DNA of 40,407 nucleotides. Source: Planctomycetaceae bacterium (GTDB taxonomy: Bacteria; Planctomycetota; Planctomycetia; Pirellulales; Pirellulaceae). Location of the stretch: positions 1 to 40,407 of the forward strand of contig CANHVO010000019.1 of assembly GCA_947463915.1 (NCBI GenBank), in the 5' to 3' direction. Below the pieces are notes generated by a model. The model ran no database searches. It was not told the DNA's origin and saw only the letters and a list, made by a program, of their open reading frames with translations. Of the stretch, positions 16,686-24,922 are shown in pieces (within the stretch, counting starts at the first letter, position 1; each line of letters starts with the position of its first letter). The position numbers and the translations under genes were made by a program.

Positions 16686-17900
16686 ATGAGCGTGATACGG
16701 GAAAACGTCGAATCGACATCTTCGAATCAAAAGCCCATTGCAGGTTCATTGCATTCCTCGCGCCCACTTTGTACGGTTTCGTCTGCGGCCTTGCATTCGC
16801 TTACGACCAAAAGACGAATGCGGACACGCCAAGGTGCTACTGCCGCCACTTTAGCACTGATGCTCCCGGTGGTTCTGGCTGTTGCAGCCTATGCGATCAA
16901 TGTGGTCTACATTGAGCTTGCTCGAACGGAGCTTCAGATCACAATCGACGTTGCGACCAGAGCTGCTGGCCGCGTTTTGGCTGTTACGCAAGATAAGACT
17001 CAAGCCGCCGCAGCCGCCGAAAAACTGATGCTGGAAAACCCGTTTGCCAACGAAAAGATGAACCTAAGTGGGAGCGATCTTGTATTTGGGGTCTCCACGC
17101 GATACTCCGAGACGCGACGCTACGATTTTCGGCCAGGGCCGAACCCAAACGCAGTTCAAATCCAAGCCAACGGGAAGATCAAGGTTCCAATGCTGTTCCC
17201 GACAATGGGCGTGCCGATCGATTTTCGCCCGATTAAGACCTCCATTTGTACTCAAGCAGAGATGGATATTTCATTGGTCGTCGACCGATCAGGTTCAATG
17301 GCATTTTCAGCAACGGAGATTTCAGGCAACTACAATCCTGCCGCGGCCCCTGTGGGATGGAAGTACGGCGATCCCGTTCCGCCGAATGCTCGTTGGTTGG
17401 ATGCGGTTAACGCGGTTCAAGCATTTTTGCTCGTGATTGAACAATCGAGCCAAGAAGAGCACGTCTCTCTAACAACGTACAACAGTACGGCGAAAACAGA
17501 TGTCACTCTGACTAGCGATTACCTTCCAATCGAAACCGCAATGGATGGGTATTCCGCAAAGTTTGATAGCGGTGCCACCAACATTGGAGATGGAATTCTG
17601 TTTGGGGCAAGCGCACTCGCCAACAAGAAGACAGCAAGATCTTGGGCGACTCGTGTCATGATTGTCTTGACCGACGGCATTCACAATACAGGGACCGATC
17701 CTCTTTACGCAGCCCAAACAGCTGCGGCTGAGAACATACTCATTTACACAGTAACATTTTCGGACGAAGCAGATAATGCGAGGATGGAACAGGTCGCGGC
17801 AGCGGGATCTGGCAAGCATTACCATGCATCTACCGGGCTTCAACTGGTCGAAGCGTTCGAAGACATCGCGCATAGACTACCGACGTTGATCACGTACTAG
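16686..17900 (+). CDS. TadG-like membrane-anchored von Willebrand factor A protein
   Basis: A 404-aa protein from the ATG at 16686, two bases after the tadE-like stop; a TTG-started extension inside the upstream gene is rejected. Residues about 48-75 (RQGATAATLALMLPVVLAVAAY) form the TadE/G-type N-terminal anchor, followed by a helix. A complete vWA domain follows: MIDAS D200-R-S-G-S204 in LVVDRSGSMAF, T298 in GATNIGDGILFG, and D330 in VMIVLTDGIHNTG. All metal-coordinating residues are present, so it should bind a divalent ion and a partner protein outside the membrane. In Tad loci such proteins act with TadE in the envelope. It is flanked by two tadE-like genes on the same strand. Confidence 0.9.
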   Translation: MSVIRENVESTSSNQKPIAGSLHSSRPLCTVSSAALHSLTTKRRMRTRQGATAATLALMLPVVLAVAAYAINVVYIELARTELQITIDVATRAAGRVLAVTQDKTQAAAAAEKLMLENPFANEKMNLSGSDLVFGVSTRYSETRRYDFRPGPNPNAVQIQANGKIKVPMLFPTMGVPIDFRPIKTSICTQAEMDISLVVDRSGSMAFSATEISGNYNPAAAPVGWKYGDPVPPNARWLDAVNAVQAFLLVIEQSSQEEHVSLTTYNSTAKTDVTLTSDYLPIETAMDGYSAKFDSGATNIGDGILFGASALANKKTARSWATRVMIVLTDGIHNTGTDPLYAAQTAAAENILIYTVTFSDEADNARMEQVAAAGSGKHYHASTGLQLVEAFEDIAHRLPTLITY

Positions 17901-17931
17901 GCACGAACGAATGAATCTTCGAGTGAAACAA

Positions 17932-18017
17932 ACCAATAGCCGGTGGGCGTCAACCCCGGTTTTCCCATTGCTCGACCTTCGTCGAGAACCGGGGCTAGCG
18001 CCCAACGGCTAATTGGT
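17932..18017. repeat. Intergenic palindrome, family A copy 2 (most complete)
   Basis: ACCAATAGCCGGTGGGCG...CCCCGGTT (17932-17961) pairs with AACCGGGGCTAGCGCCCAACGGCTAATTGGT (17988-18017, quoted as two arms); the centre GACCTTCGTC is also self-complementary. Translated, the element gives the spurious peptides RWALAPVLDE. It separates the vWA gene from the second tadE-like gene. Confidence 0.85.
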
Positions 18018-18047
18018 CTGAGAAACTCATGCCGAACCTTTGCACCA

Positions 18048-18080
18048 TTGGCTCGGCAGGAGCCTCGCCCTCCCAAGTGC
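18048..18080. repeat. 'GRGSCRA'-type intergenic repeat
   Basis: TTGGCTCGGCAGGAGCCTC followed by GCCCTCCCAAG. On the minus strand it encodes the spurious LGGRGSCRA motif that marks planctomycete intergenic repeats. The 14-bp core is identical to 9026-9039. It overlaps the longest possible N-terminus of the next gene, arguing for a later start. Confidence 0.75.
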
Positions 18081-18091
18081 TTAAAACTATC

Positions 18092-18634
18092 ATGCACGAA
18101 CCCGCGAAACTAACCGGACGACAGGCTATGCGTCAACAACAACGTTTCACAAACAAGAACCGGCGAGGTGCTGCCCTCGTCGAGTTTGCTGTCGTTTTGC
18201 CGATCGTATTGTTGATCTTTGCAGGAATGATTGAAATCAGTCGGGTATTGCTTTTGCAGCACTCTGCCGACACAGCATCCTACGAAGGGGCGAGAAACGC
18301 CATGGTCCCAGGTGCCTCGGCCGACGAGGCAACACAAGCTGCTCGCACCTTGTTGCAGGCCGCAGGGCTCAAGTCGGCAACAATAACGGTAACTCCACAG
18401 GTTGTAACCGAAGCGACTCCGTTGATCACGGTTCGCGTCGAAGTACCAATTGCGCCAAACGCTTGGATTTCTCCAAGCTGGTTCAAGGAGAGCAAGGTCG
18501 TCAGCGAAACCACACTCTTTTGCGAACGGCCCCCGATGATTCAATTGACCGGCGTGCCACAAATGCAGGCAATGAGCGCTCAAGCCAAGAAAACGAAGGG
18601 TAAGGGTGGAAACGCGATTGTTCCTGGCCTCTAA
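18092..18634 (+). CDS. Second TadE-like pseudopilin protein
   Basis: About 180 aa from the ATG at 18092, or 168 aa from 18128; the ATG at 18029 would translate a 'GSCRA' repeat and is rejected. The sequence RRGAALVEFAVVLPIVLLIFAGMIE is again the TadE signature with the Gly/Glu+5 processing point, followed by ISRVLLLQHSADTASYEGARNA. A soluble beta-rich part (TITVTPQVVTEATPLITVRVEVPI) and a lysine/glycine-rich tail (KKTKGKGGN) end the protein. It is a paralogue of the protein at 16264-16683 and belongs to the same cluster; no Tad ATPase (TadA), TadB/C or secretin is in the window. Confidence 0.87.
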   Translation: MHEPAKLTGRQAMRQQQRFTNKNRRGAALVEFAVVLPIVLLIFAGMIEISRVLLLQHSADTASYEGARNAMVPGASADEATQAARTLLQAAGLKSATITVTPQVVTEATPLITVRVEVPIAPNAWISPSWFKESKVVSETTLFCERPPMIQLTGVPQMQAMSAQAKKTKGKGGNAIVPGL

Positions 18635-18900
18635 ATCGTGCGGCAGCCGACTCTATGCCCTTGTGTAAAATTCGATTTTCGTTTCCTTGAGCCTGAGACG
18701 CCAGCCGATTTCTGTGAGCCGAAAGAGCCAGGCTAGTGCTAAAAACAGAAAGTTCCTTCCAGATATTGATCGAACAATTTAGCCGAAAAAGTGACGATCG
18801 AATAAACGAGTTCACGCGGACCAAAGTTTCCCAGCAAATTGATCCGTAGCCTCAATAACCACCGAATGAAAACTTAAGAACGTAACAATTCGATTCTCTT

Positions 18901-18955
18901 TCGTCTTCTTTCGTTTTTTTTCGGCAATGAATAGAAGAAGGAACTTCCGGTTTTT
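18901..18955 (+). repeat. Element F copy 2
   Basis: TTCTTTCGTTTTTTTTCGGC then GAAGGAACTTCCGGTTTTT, same order and orientation as 15889-15959, but without the left AAAAACCGG arm, so the long hairpin cannot form here. Confidence 0.55.
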
Positions 18956-19005
18956 ATGTTCAACTTACCCTCGTTCCAGGGCTTTGCCCAACACCGTGAA
19001 GCATG

Positions 19006-19080
19006 TTGTAGCGAAACTCGTTAAGAGTTTCGGTTGTTTAGGCGATGCAGCCGAAAGTCTTGACGACTTTCGCTACACAA
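19006..19080. repeat. Inverted repeat, family B copy 1
   Basis: TTGTAGCGAAACTCGTTAAG-AGTTTCGG (19006-19033) pairs with CCGAAAGTCTTGACGACTTT-CGCTACACAA (19051-19080). Each arm also contains its own small palindrome (CGAAACTCGTTAAGAGTTTCG; GAAAGTCTTGACGACTTTC). Copies are at 35752-35822 and, diverged, at 8909-8975. Confidence 0.8.
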
Positions 19081-19152
19081 CAGCCGGCGCCAGGGGACGA
19101 GTGGCCATTCCGCCGGCCCCTCAATTGCGTTTCGAGTTAGGATGATTCGTTT

Positions 19153-19905
19153 TCATTCCGGCTCTGGAGTAAACACGATTAACCCTTGCGGAAGCGGTGC
19201 AAGCTTCTCGACTGCTTGTATCAGCTTGTAGTCGAAGTGCTGTTGCAAAAACTCGAAGAGTCGATCGCGTTCGTTGGGCGTTAATGACTTTAGAATCGTT
19301 TCGTTGACGTGGGTACAAATTCGTCCAGAATAGTCGACGTCACGAAAGGTTTGATCAGCAGGAAGCACCGCAGCAAAATTCATTCGAAACCGCAACAATA
19401 CTTCATTGCGAATCTTGCCGACGATTTCCTGAATCTTAGTAATCGAATTGTCAGAGATGTTTAGCCTCTCCTTGAAACTGATTCGTGTCAATGCAGCAAG
19501 TCCGTCGAATCGGATAGCCAGAGCGTCCAGTTTCGTACGTTGCGCATCATTCAGAAAAGAGTAAAAGTCAGGATTGACGGCTTGCTCGTCGATTGAATCG
19601 TTCTCTGGTTTTTCAACGCTCTCAATAGGACTCAATTCTCGAATTGTCTCGATTTGCACCTTCGTAAACTCAAAACGATCCGCTATTTCCGGAAACTTCA
19701 GAGAGGCTTTGAGCAATAGAAACCGAGTTGAATTTCCAGCACGAAATGCGTTATGAAAGAGCATGGAATTTGGGTACCCCAAAAACTTGACGATCCTTTC
19801 CGATTCATCTTTCGGAGGTTGTTCTTTCTTGACTGTTTGAGCTGATGAATAAGCTGCAAAAAGCAAGAAAAGCACTGGGAGCAACCCATTTCGTAGTCTT
19901 CGCAT
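19153..19905 (-). CDS. Secreted protein of unknown function
   Basis: About 250 aa from the ATG at 19905. The frame extends to 20031, but only the ATG at 19905 puts the signal peptide (MRRLRNGLLPVLFLLFAAYS, then SAQ) at the N-terminus. The mature part is helical and charged, with repeated segments of the form 'LNDAQRTKLDALAIRFDG' and 'SLTPNERDRLFEFLQQHFD' that resemble the short helical motifs of planctomycete periplasmic proteins of unknown function. No catalytic motif or cysteine pair was seen. The gene is divergent from the cytochrome gene at 20126. Confidence 0.72.
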   Translation of the reverse strand: MRRLRNGLLPVLFLLFAAYSSAQTVKKEQPPKDESERIVKFLGYPNSMLFHNAFRAGNSTRFLLLKASLKFPEIADRFEFTKVQIETIRELSPIESVEKPENDSIDEQAVNPDFYSFLNDAQRTKLDALAIRFDGLAALTRISFKERLNISDNSITKIQEIVGKIRNEVLLRFRMNFAAVLPADQTFRDVDYSGRICTHVNETILKSLTPNERDRLFEFLQQHFDYKLIQAVEKLAPLPQGLIVFTPEPE

Positions 19906-20024
19906 AAAAATCCTGATTTGATGAGAAGGGCCGGATGAAATCGTTTTTCTCCGAGCCGAACAATCGATGATCATACCGGAATCGAGTTGTTTTTTGCATT
20001 TCGGTTTCCGCATTAGCCTCTGAT

Positions 20025-20054
20025 TTGCCAATTGGCCCGGTTTTCACTTATGAT
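20025..20054 (+). promoter_or_regulatory. Possible sigma-70-type promoter before the second cytochrome gene
   Basis: TTGCCA (20025-20030), 18-bp spacer, TATGAT (20049-20054): one mismatch from each vegetative consensus hexamer. It would start transcription near 20061, about 65 bp before the ATG at 20126. Planctomycete promoter consensus is not well known to me, so this is tentative. Confidence 0.35.
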
Positions 20055-20125
20055 AGTGACAAGGGATGGCACCATCCTCCCATCATCCTCCCACCGTCCT
20101 GCCCCCTTCCTGATCGCAGTTCCTC

Positions 20126-22852
20126 ATGCGCTTCCTCGAGTCCAACAGGTTTCGATACGCTCAGCTTCTCGAGTCTGTTGCCGTTCTACTGATGGGACTG
20201 GCCCTCCATGGAGCGATCCTTGCCGACGAACATGATCACTATCTCAAGTCGGTTAGGCCGGTCCTACAATCGCGTTGCTTCGCTTGCCATGGAGCACTGA
20301 AGCAAGAAGCCAATTTGCGATTGGATACGGTTGCGTCCATGCTTCGCGGTGGTGATACCGGACAAGCTATTCAGTCCGGTGATGCGAGCACAAGTCTGAT
20401 GGTTGAACGCATCGCGGCCCACGAGGAATCGTCTCGAATGCCACCGGAGGGAGAGCCTCTCCTCGCGTCTCAAATAGAAGCGATCAAGAAATGGTTGAAC
20501 GAAGGGGCGATTGCTCCACCGAATGAACAGCCAGAGCGAGATCCGAGAGAACACTGGGCCTTTGTCGCACCAGTTCGGCCGGCTTTGCCGGTAAACACGG
20601 CTGCGAATCCGATCGATGCTTTTTTGTCGGAAAAGTATGCTGAAAAAAGCTTGGTGCCCCAACAAGATGCCGAACCCGCGATTTGGTTGCGAAGGGTTTC
20701 GCTCGATCTTGTAGGTTTGCCACCGACTAGCGACGAACTCAAAAATTTCGAACTAGATCACACACCTCAAGCTCAGCGTCTTGTTGTCGAGCGATTGCTA
20801 AACAGTCCACACTATGGCGAACGCTGGGGCCGTCATTGGATGGACATTTGGCGTTACAGCGATTGGTGGGGATTAGGAGAGGAAGTTCGCAATTCGCAAA
20901 AGCACATGTGGCACTACCGCGATTGGGTAGTGGAGTCGTTGAACACCGATCAAGGATACGACCAAATGCTGCAGGACATGTTAGCCGCGGACGAACTTCA
21001 CCCAAACGACCTCAAACGGCTCCGCGCTTCCGGCTTTCTCGCTCGGCAGTATTTCAAGTTCAATCGGACAAGCTGGCTTGATGAAACGATCGAGCACACG
21101 TCCAAGGCGATGATGGGATTAACCTTTAACTGCTGCAAGTGCCACGATCACAAATACGACCCCATCAGTCAGGAAGACTATTATCGACTTCGCGCTGTCT
21201 TCGAGCCGTATCAAATTCGGCAGGAAATGACGCCAGTTGGAATCGATTTCCAAAAAGACGCGATCCCTCGCGCGTTTGATTGCAATCTCGAGTTGCCAAC
21301 GTACGTCCACACGCGAGGCGACGATCGCAACCCAAATACTTCTCGTTCGATGGAGCCAGCAGTGCCTGCAATCCTTCGTTGGGAACCGTTTTCGATTCAT
21401 CCGGTTTCGCTTCCGAAAGAAGCGTACGAACCTGGGCTACGCGATTTTGTCGAAGAGGCATATCGGCGCGATGCAGAATCGAACTTGATGGTGGCCCAAA
21501 AGAAGGCTTCCGAAGCAAAGGAGCAACTGGATAAAGCTCAGGGGGTGCCAGCTAGCGAGTCTGAAACGGAAAACGCCGCAAGGAAAACGGCGATTGATGT
21601 CGCGACAGGAGAGTTCGTCATCGCAGAGAAGTCCTCGGAAAAATGGAGATTGGAGCTGGAGGCGATTGCCAAGCGATTTGCGGCCGACCGGGCAAAACAC
21701 GGAGAAACACCAGTCGATGCTCTTGCACTGCTTGTTAGAGCAGCCGCTATTTCCGATCTCAGTTTGGCACTAGCGAAAGCGGAGGAGGGAGTTGCACGGG
21801 CTGAGCTAGAATCGTTGAAATCCACACCAGCAACCAAAGAGGCTTCTGAGAAAAAGGTCGCGGACGCGCGAACAGCTCTAGAGCTCGCCAAAAAACAAAT
21901 GGATGCACCTGGGGAAATCTATGTGTCGATGCGAGGTGCAGAAAAGTCGGCGGAATCGAATTTGGAAAGCGAAGAGTCTCGCAAAAAAGCGTTTCCAAAA
22001 ACGAGCACGGGTCGGCGAACTGCATTGGCGCGTTGGTTGATTGATCGTCGCAATCCATTGACCGCGCGCGTCGCAGTCAATCACATTTGGTCGCGGCATT
22101 TTGGCCGCCCCATCGTGGCGACGGTTTTTGATTTTGGACGCAAAGGGGCTGCGCCGACAAATCAAAAGCTTCTTGATTGGCTTGCCGTGGAGTTGATGGA
22201 AAACAATTGGAGCTTAAAACATATTCATCGCATCATCCTGAGTTCGGACGCTTACCGTAGAACATCCTCCAATCGCAATGCCGATCCCAAGAATTTGGCA
22301 ATCGATCCTGAGAACCAATTTCTTTGGCGGATGAATGCCATAAGAATGGAGTCGCAAATGGTGCGAGATAGCTTACTTGCACTTGCGGGTGAATTGGACC
22401 TGAAAATGGGGGGCCCACCACTTCCTGCTGCGGACGAAAAATCGCGGCGACGAAGTCTCTATTTCTTTCATTCGCACAATGAACACAACAAGTTGCTTTC
22501 GGCCTTCGATGATGCGAATGTTCTCGATTGCTATCGACGAGGCGAAAGCATTGTCCCTCAACAAGCGTTAGCCTTGGAGAATAGCAGCCTTGCCATGGAA
22601 ATGGTGGAACAAATTACCAAGAAACTAACGGGAGAGAATCCGATGGCAGCTGACGTAGATTTTGCACGAACCGCATTTGTGAGGCTATTGGCATCGGAGC
22701 CCTCTCGCTCCGAGCTCGAATGGATGGAAACGTCGATGCAAAAGATTCGGTCGTTGTCGGAGAACGCAAGTTCTGAAAATGCGGCAAAGCAAGCTCGATT
22801 AGGACTGGTTCGCGGGCTGGTCAATCACAATGACTTTATCACGATTCGCTGA
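20126..22852 (+). CDS. Exported planctomycete cytochrome protein (PSCyt1-DUF1549-coiled coil-DUF1553)
   Basis: A 908-aa protein with an N-terminal hydrophobic signal (LLESVAVLLMGLALHGAILA). The first haem motif is CFACH at residues 51-55 (PSCyt1). DUF1549 has the block GERWGRHWMDIWRYSDW and a second CxxCH, CCKCHDHKYDP, at 336-340. Residues about 440-595 are alanine/glutamate/lysine-rich and look like a long coiled coil. DUF1553 follows with NPLTARVAVNHIWSRHF, HRIILSSDAYRRTS and SIVPQQALALENS. It is paralogous to 844-3717 but carries a coiled coil instead of a golvesin-like domain. The DUF1501 partner starts 9 bp after its stop, with a GAGGA overlapping the stop codon, so the two are tightly coupled. 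Enzymatic role not established. Confidence 0.93.
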   Translation: MRFLESNRFRYAQLLESVAVLLMGLALHGAILADEHDHYLKSVRPVLQSRCFACHGALKQEANLRLDTVASMLRGGDTGQAIQSGDASTSLMVERIAAHEESSRMPPEGEPLLASQIEAIKKWLNEGAIAPPNEQPERDPREHWAFVAPVRPALPVNTAANPIDAFLSEKYAEKSLVPQQDAEPAIWLRRVSLDLVGLPPTSDELKNFELDHTPQAQRLVVERLLNSPHYGERWGRHWMDIWRYSDWWGLGEEVRNSQKHMWHYRDWVVESLNTDQGYDQMLQDMLAADELHPNDLKRLRASGFLARQYFKFNRTSWLDETIEHTSKAMMGLTFNCCKCHDHKYDPISQEDYYRLRAVFEPYQIRQEMTPVGIDFQKDAIPRAFDCNLELPTYVHTRGDDRNPNTSRSMEPAVPAILRWEPFSIHPVSLPKEAYEPGLRDFVEEAYRRDAESNLMVAQKKASEAKEQLDKAQGVPASESETENAARKTAIDVATGEFVIAEKSSEKWRLELEAIAKRFAADRAKHGETPVDALALLVRAAAISDLSLALAKAEEGVARAELESLKSTPATKEASEKKVADARTALELAKKQMDAPGEIYVSMRGAEKSAESNLESEESRKKAFPKTSTGRRTALARWLIDRRNPLTARVAVNHIWSRHFGRPIVATVFDFGRKGAAPTNQKLLDWLAVELMENNWSLKHIHRIILSSDAYRRTSSNRNADPKNLAIDPENQFLWRMNAIRMESQMVRDSLLALAGELDLKMGGPPLPAADEKSRRRSLYFFHSHNEHNKLLSAFDDANVLDCYRRGESIVPQQALALENSSLAMEMVEQITKKLTGENPMAADVDFARTAFVRLLASEPSRSELEWMETSMQKIRSLSENASSENAAKQARLGLVRGLVNHNDFITIR

Positions 22853-22861
22853 GGATTTAAG

Positions 22862-24346
22862 ATGGCAATGAATTCAAAGAGAATCAACTCGCGTGACATG
22901 GATTCGGCCAATCGGCGAGCATTCTTGTCGAACTGCGGCATGGGATTTTCCAGTTTGGCGTTGGGGGCTATGCTCGCTCGTGATGGAGTCGGTAGAGTCA
23001 ACGATCCGCAAGACTGGCAACCACCAAACGGCCAACCGCATTTCCCGCCGAAGGCCAAGAGTGTTATCTGGCTCTTCATGAACGGCGGCGTCTCACAAGC
23101 GGAGTCGTTTGACCCAAAGCCGGAACTGACCAAGTACGCGGGCAAATCGATTAGCGAAACACCCTTTGCCGATGTTCAAAATCCGGAGAAGCTGAAGCTA
23201 GCCCGCGTCACGGTGATCAACGATGCCAACGGCCAGCAGAGGAATAAACTGTACCCATTGCAAGTTGGCTATCGCAAGTATGGCGAATCAGGCATTGAGA
23301 TGAGCGACTGGGTGCCGAACATTGGCAGCTGTGCCGATGATCTAGCGGTGATTCGTTCGATGTGGACAACGGATGACAATCACGGTGCACAAACCCAGTT
23401 TCATTCGGGACGGCATATGCTCGACGGCGAATTCCCTACGCTGGGTGCATGGGTCCATTATGGTCTCGGCTCGCTCAATGATAATTTGCCCCAATTCATT
23501 TCGATGGGGAATCGCGAATACTGGAATATCAAGGATGGGCATTATCTTGGTCCGGCTCACGACGCTGTGCCGATTCGAGTCGATCCTGCGAACCCACTCG
23601 ACTTTGGCAAGCCCGCTGTTGGTCTTTCCGAAGCCGAACAAAAATTAGGGTTCGATCTGGTCAACGGATTGAATCGACTACGGGCCGACGCATATCCGAA
23701 TGACTCGGCTTTGGAAGCTCGCATCAAGGCATATGAGTTAGCCTTTCGCATGCAGACCTCAGTACCGGAGTCGCTCAACTTTCAAGAGGAAACGGCCGCG
23801 ACTCATGAGATGTATGGATTGAATGAACCAGAGACAAAGGAATTCGGCATGCAGATGCTGGCAACTCGCCGGCTAGTAGAACGTGGTGTTCGCTTCATCC
23901 AAGTGCAGCATGGTGCTGGCGGTGCAGGTGCGTGGGACGCGCATGGTGGTCTCAAGGCGAATCATGAAAAGAACTTCAAGGCCGTTGACAAGCCGATTGC
24001 TGGTCTCCTAAAAGATCTGAAACAGCGAGGTCTTTTGGATTCAACCTTGGTCGTCTTCGCCAGCGAGTTTGGTAGAACCCCAGGGACGCAAGGTTCAGAC
24101 GGTCGCGATCACCATATCTTCGGCTTCTCAGTATGGATGGCGGGTGGTGGAGTCAAAGGTGGTGTCGTGCACGGTGCGACCGATGAAATTGGTTTTCATG
24201 CAGTCGAGAATCGGCATTACGTAACCGATATCCATGCCACGATTCTTAAACAACTTGGGCTGGATTCTCGCAAGCTGGAAATTCCAGGCCGCAAACGGCT
24301 GGATATCGATCACGGGAAGGCGATCGACGAGATCTTGAAAACTTAG
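22862..24346 (+). CDS. DUF1501 family exported protein, second copy
   Basis: A 494-aa protein. The N-terminus carries a Tat-like signal ([20 protein letters not shown]). Family landmarks are [75 protein letters not shown] and [13 protein letters not shown]. The start has GAGGA at 22851-22855, overlapping the TGA of the upstream cytochrome gene; this decides the ATG at 22862 over the second ATG at 22868. It pairs with the cytochrome protein as at 3730-5154, supporting a fixed two-protein unit. What the putative metal centre acts on is unknown. Confidence 0.93.
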   Translation: MAMNSKRINSRDMDSANRRAFLSNCGMGFSSLALGAMLARDGVGRVNDPQDWQPPNGQPHFPPKAKSVIWLFMNGGVSQAESFDPKPELTKYAGKSISETPFADVQNPEKLKLARVTVINDANGQQRNKLYPLQVGYRKYGESGIEMSDWVPNIGSCADDLAVIRSMWTTDDNHGAQTQFHSGRHMLDGEFPTLGAWVHYGLGSLNDNLPQFISMGNREYWNIKDGHYLGPAHDAVPIRVDPANPLDFGKPAVGLSEAEQKLGFDLVNGLNRLRADAYPNDSALEARIKAYELAFRMQTSVPESLNFQEETAATHEMYGLNEPETKEFGMQMLATRRLVERGVRFIQVQHGAGGAGAWDAHGGLKANHEKNFKAVDKPIAGLLKDLKQRGLLDSTLVVFASEFGRTPGTQGSDGRDHHIFGFSVWMAGGGVKGGVVHGATDEIGFHAVENRHYVTDIHATILKQLGLDSRKLEIPGRKRLDIDHGKAIDEILKT

Positions 24347-24431
24347 TAAGTAGGTTGGTCTAGGCTTGCGTTGAAATGAACGAATTAGCCGCACGGCAAT
24401 AGCCTCGTCGATACGATACTTTTTACTTTGC

Positions 24432-24611
24432 TCCCCTCGCCCCTCTTAGGGGAGAGGGGCTGGGGGTGAGGGGTTTTGCATTGTGTTTTGATTGGAATTT
24501 TGTTTCGCTCGCAGTGCTAAAAAGCTATAAACAAATAACTGAACCGAAGACTTGTTACTGACAATTCAACCCCTCACCCACTGCCCCTCTCCCCGATTCG
24601 GGGCGAGGGGG
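24432..24611. repeat. Inverted pair of CCCCTCACCC-type elements, family E
   Basis: Left copy 24432-24475 (CCCTCGCCCCTCTTAGGGGA then GAGGGGCTGGGGGTGAGGGG); right copy 24568-24611 is its approximate reverse complement (CCCCTCACCCACTGCCCCTC then TCCCCGATTCGGGGCGAGGG). Each copy contains its own hairpin (CCCCTCTTAGGGGAGAGG; CTCCCCGATTCGGGG). 92 bp separate them. Elements of this wording are widespread in unrelated bacteria. Confidence 0.75.
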
Positions 24612-24685
24612 AGAAAATCACGTCGTTGCCGTTTAATTTCAAGGAAATTAGACTTCTATGCACTTCGGCATAAGTTTTTCGGACG

Positions 24686-24732
24686 AATTAGCCGTTGGGC
24701 GCTAGCCCCGGTTCTCGACGAATGTCGAGCAA
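24686..24732 (-). repeat. Intergenic palindrome, family A half copy (copy 3)
   Basis: AATTAGCCGTTGGGCGCTAG, then CCCCGGTTCTCGACGAATGT, then CGAGCAAT: nearly the exact reverse complement of the right half of the copy at 17932-18017. The second arm is absent. Confidence 0.75.
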
Positions 24733-24922
24733 TCTAGGAAACAGTGGGTCAGGAACGCATTGGAGGGAAAAGGAGGCGAGGTTATGATGTTGCCGTTTTG
24801 ATGGGCAAATTAGGTTGTTCCTTCGGATTTCAACATTGCCAACCATCTAAAATTGCATCGGGCCTGCCAATTTTTTCTTTTGTCACTTACCAATCGAAAT
24901 CAGATCTGTGGGAAACATTTCA

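Larger units (their letters stand above)
18635..19152. other. Non-coding region after the TadE cluster
   Basis: No protein gene recognised. It contains element F copy 2 (18901-18955) and the best-preserved family B inverted repeat (19006-19080). The genes on both sides end here (convergent), but only the family B palindrome is a candidate shared terminator. Confidence 0.7.
24347..24922. other. Repeat-rich non-coding region
   Basis: No protein gene recognised. It holds a pair of oppositely oriented C/G-rich family E elements (24432-24475 and 24568-24611) and a half copy of family A (24686-24732). The promoter of the following gene should lie in the last 180 bp, but no clear consensus was seen. 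Confidence 0.7.

Noticed and set aside
18029-18091. Upstream ATG for the second tadE-like gene
   Set aside because: The added residues translate the GSCRA repeat; TadE proteins have only a short basic lead before the R-x-G-A-A-L motif.
17897-18097. Minus-strand frame reading LGGRGSCRA and RWALAPVLDE
   Set aside because: It is the translation of two intergenic repeats, a known source of false gene calls in planctomycete genomes.
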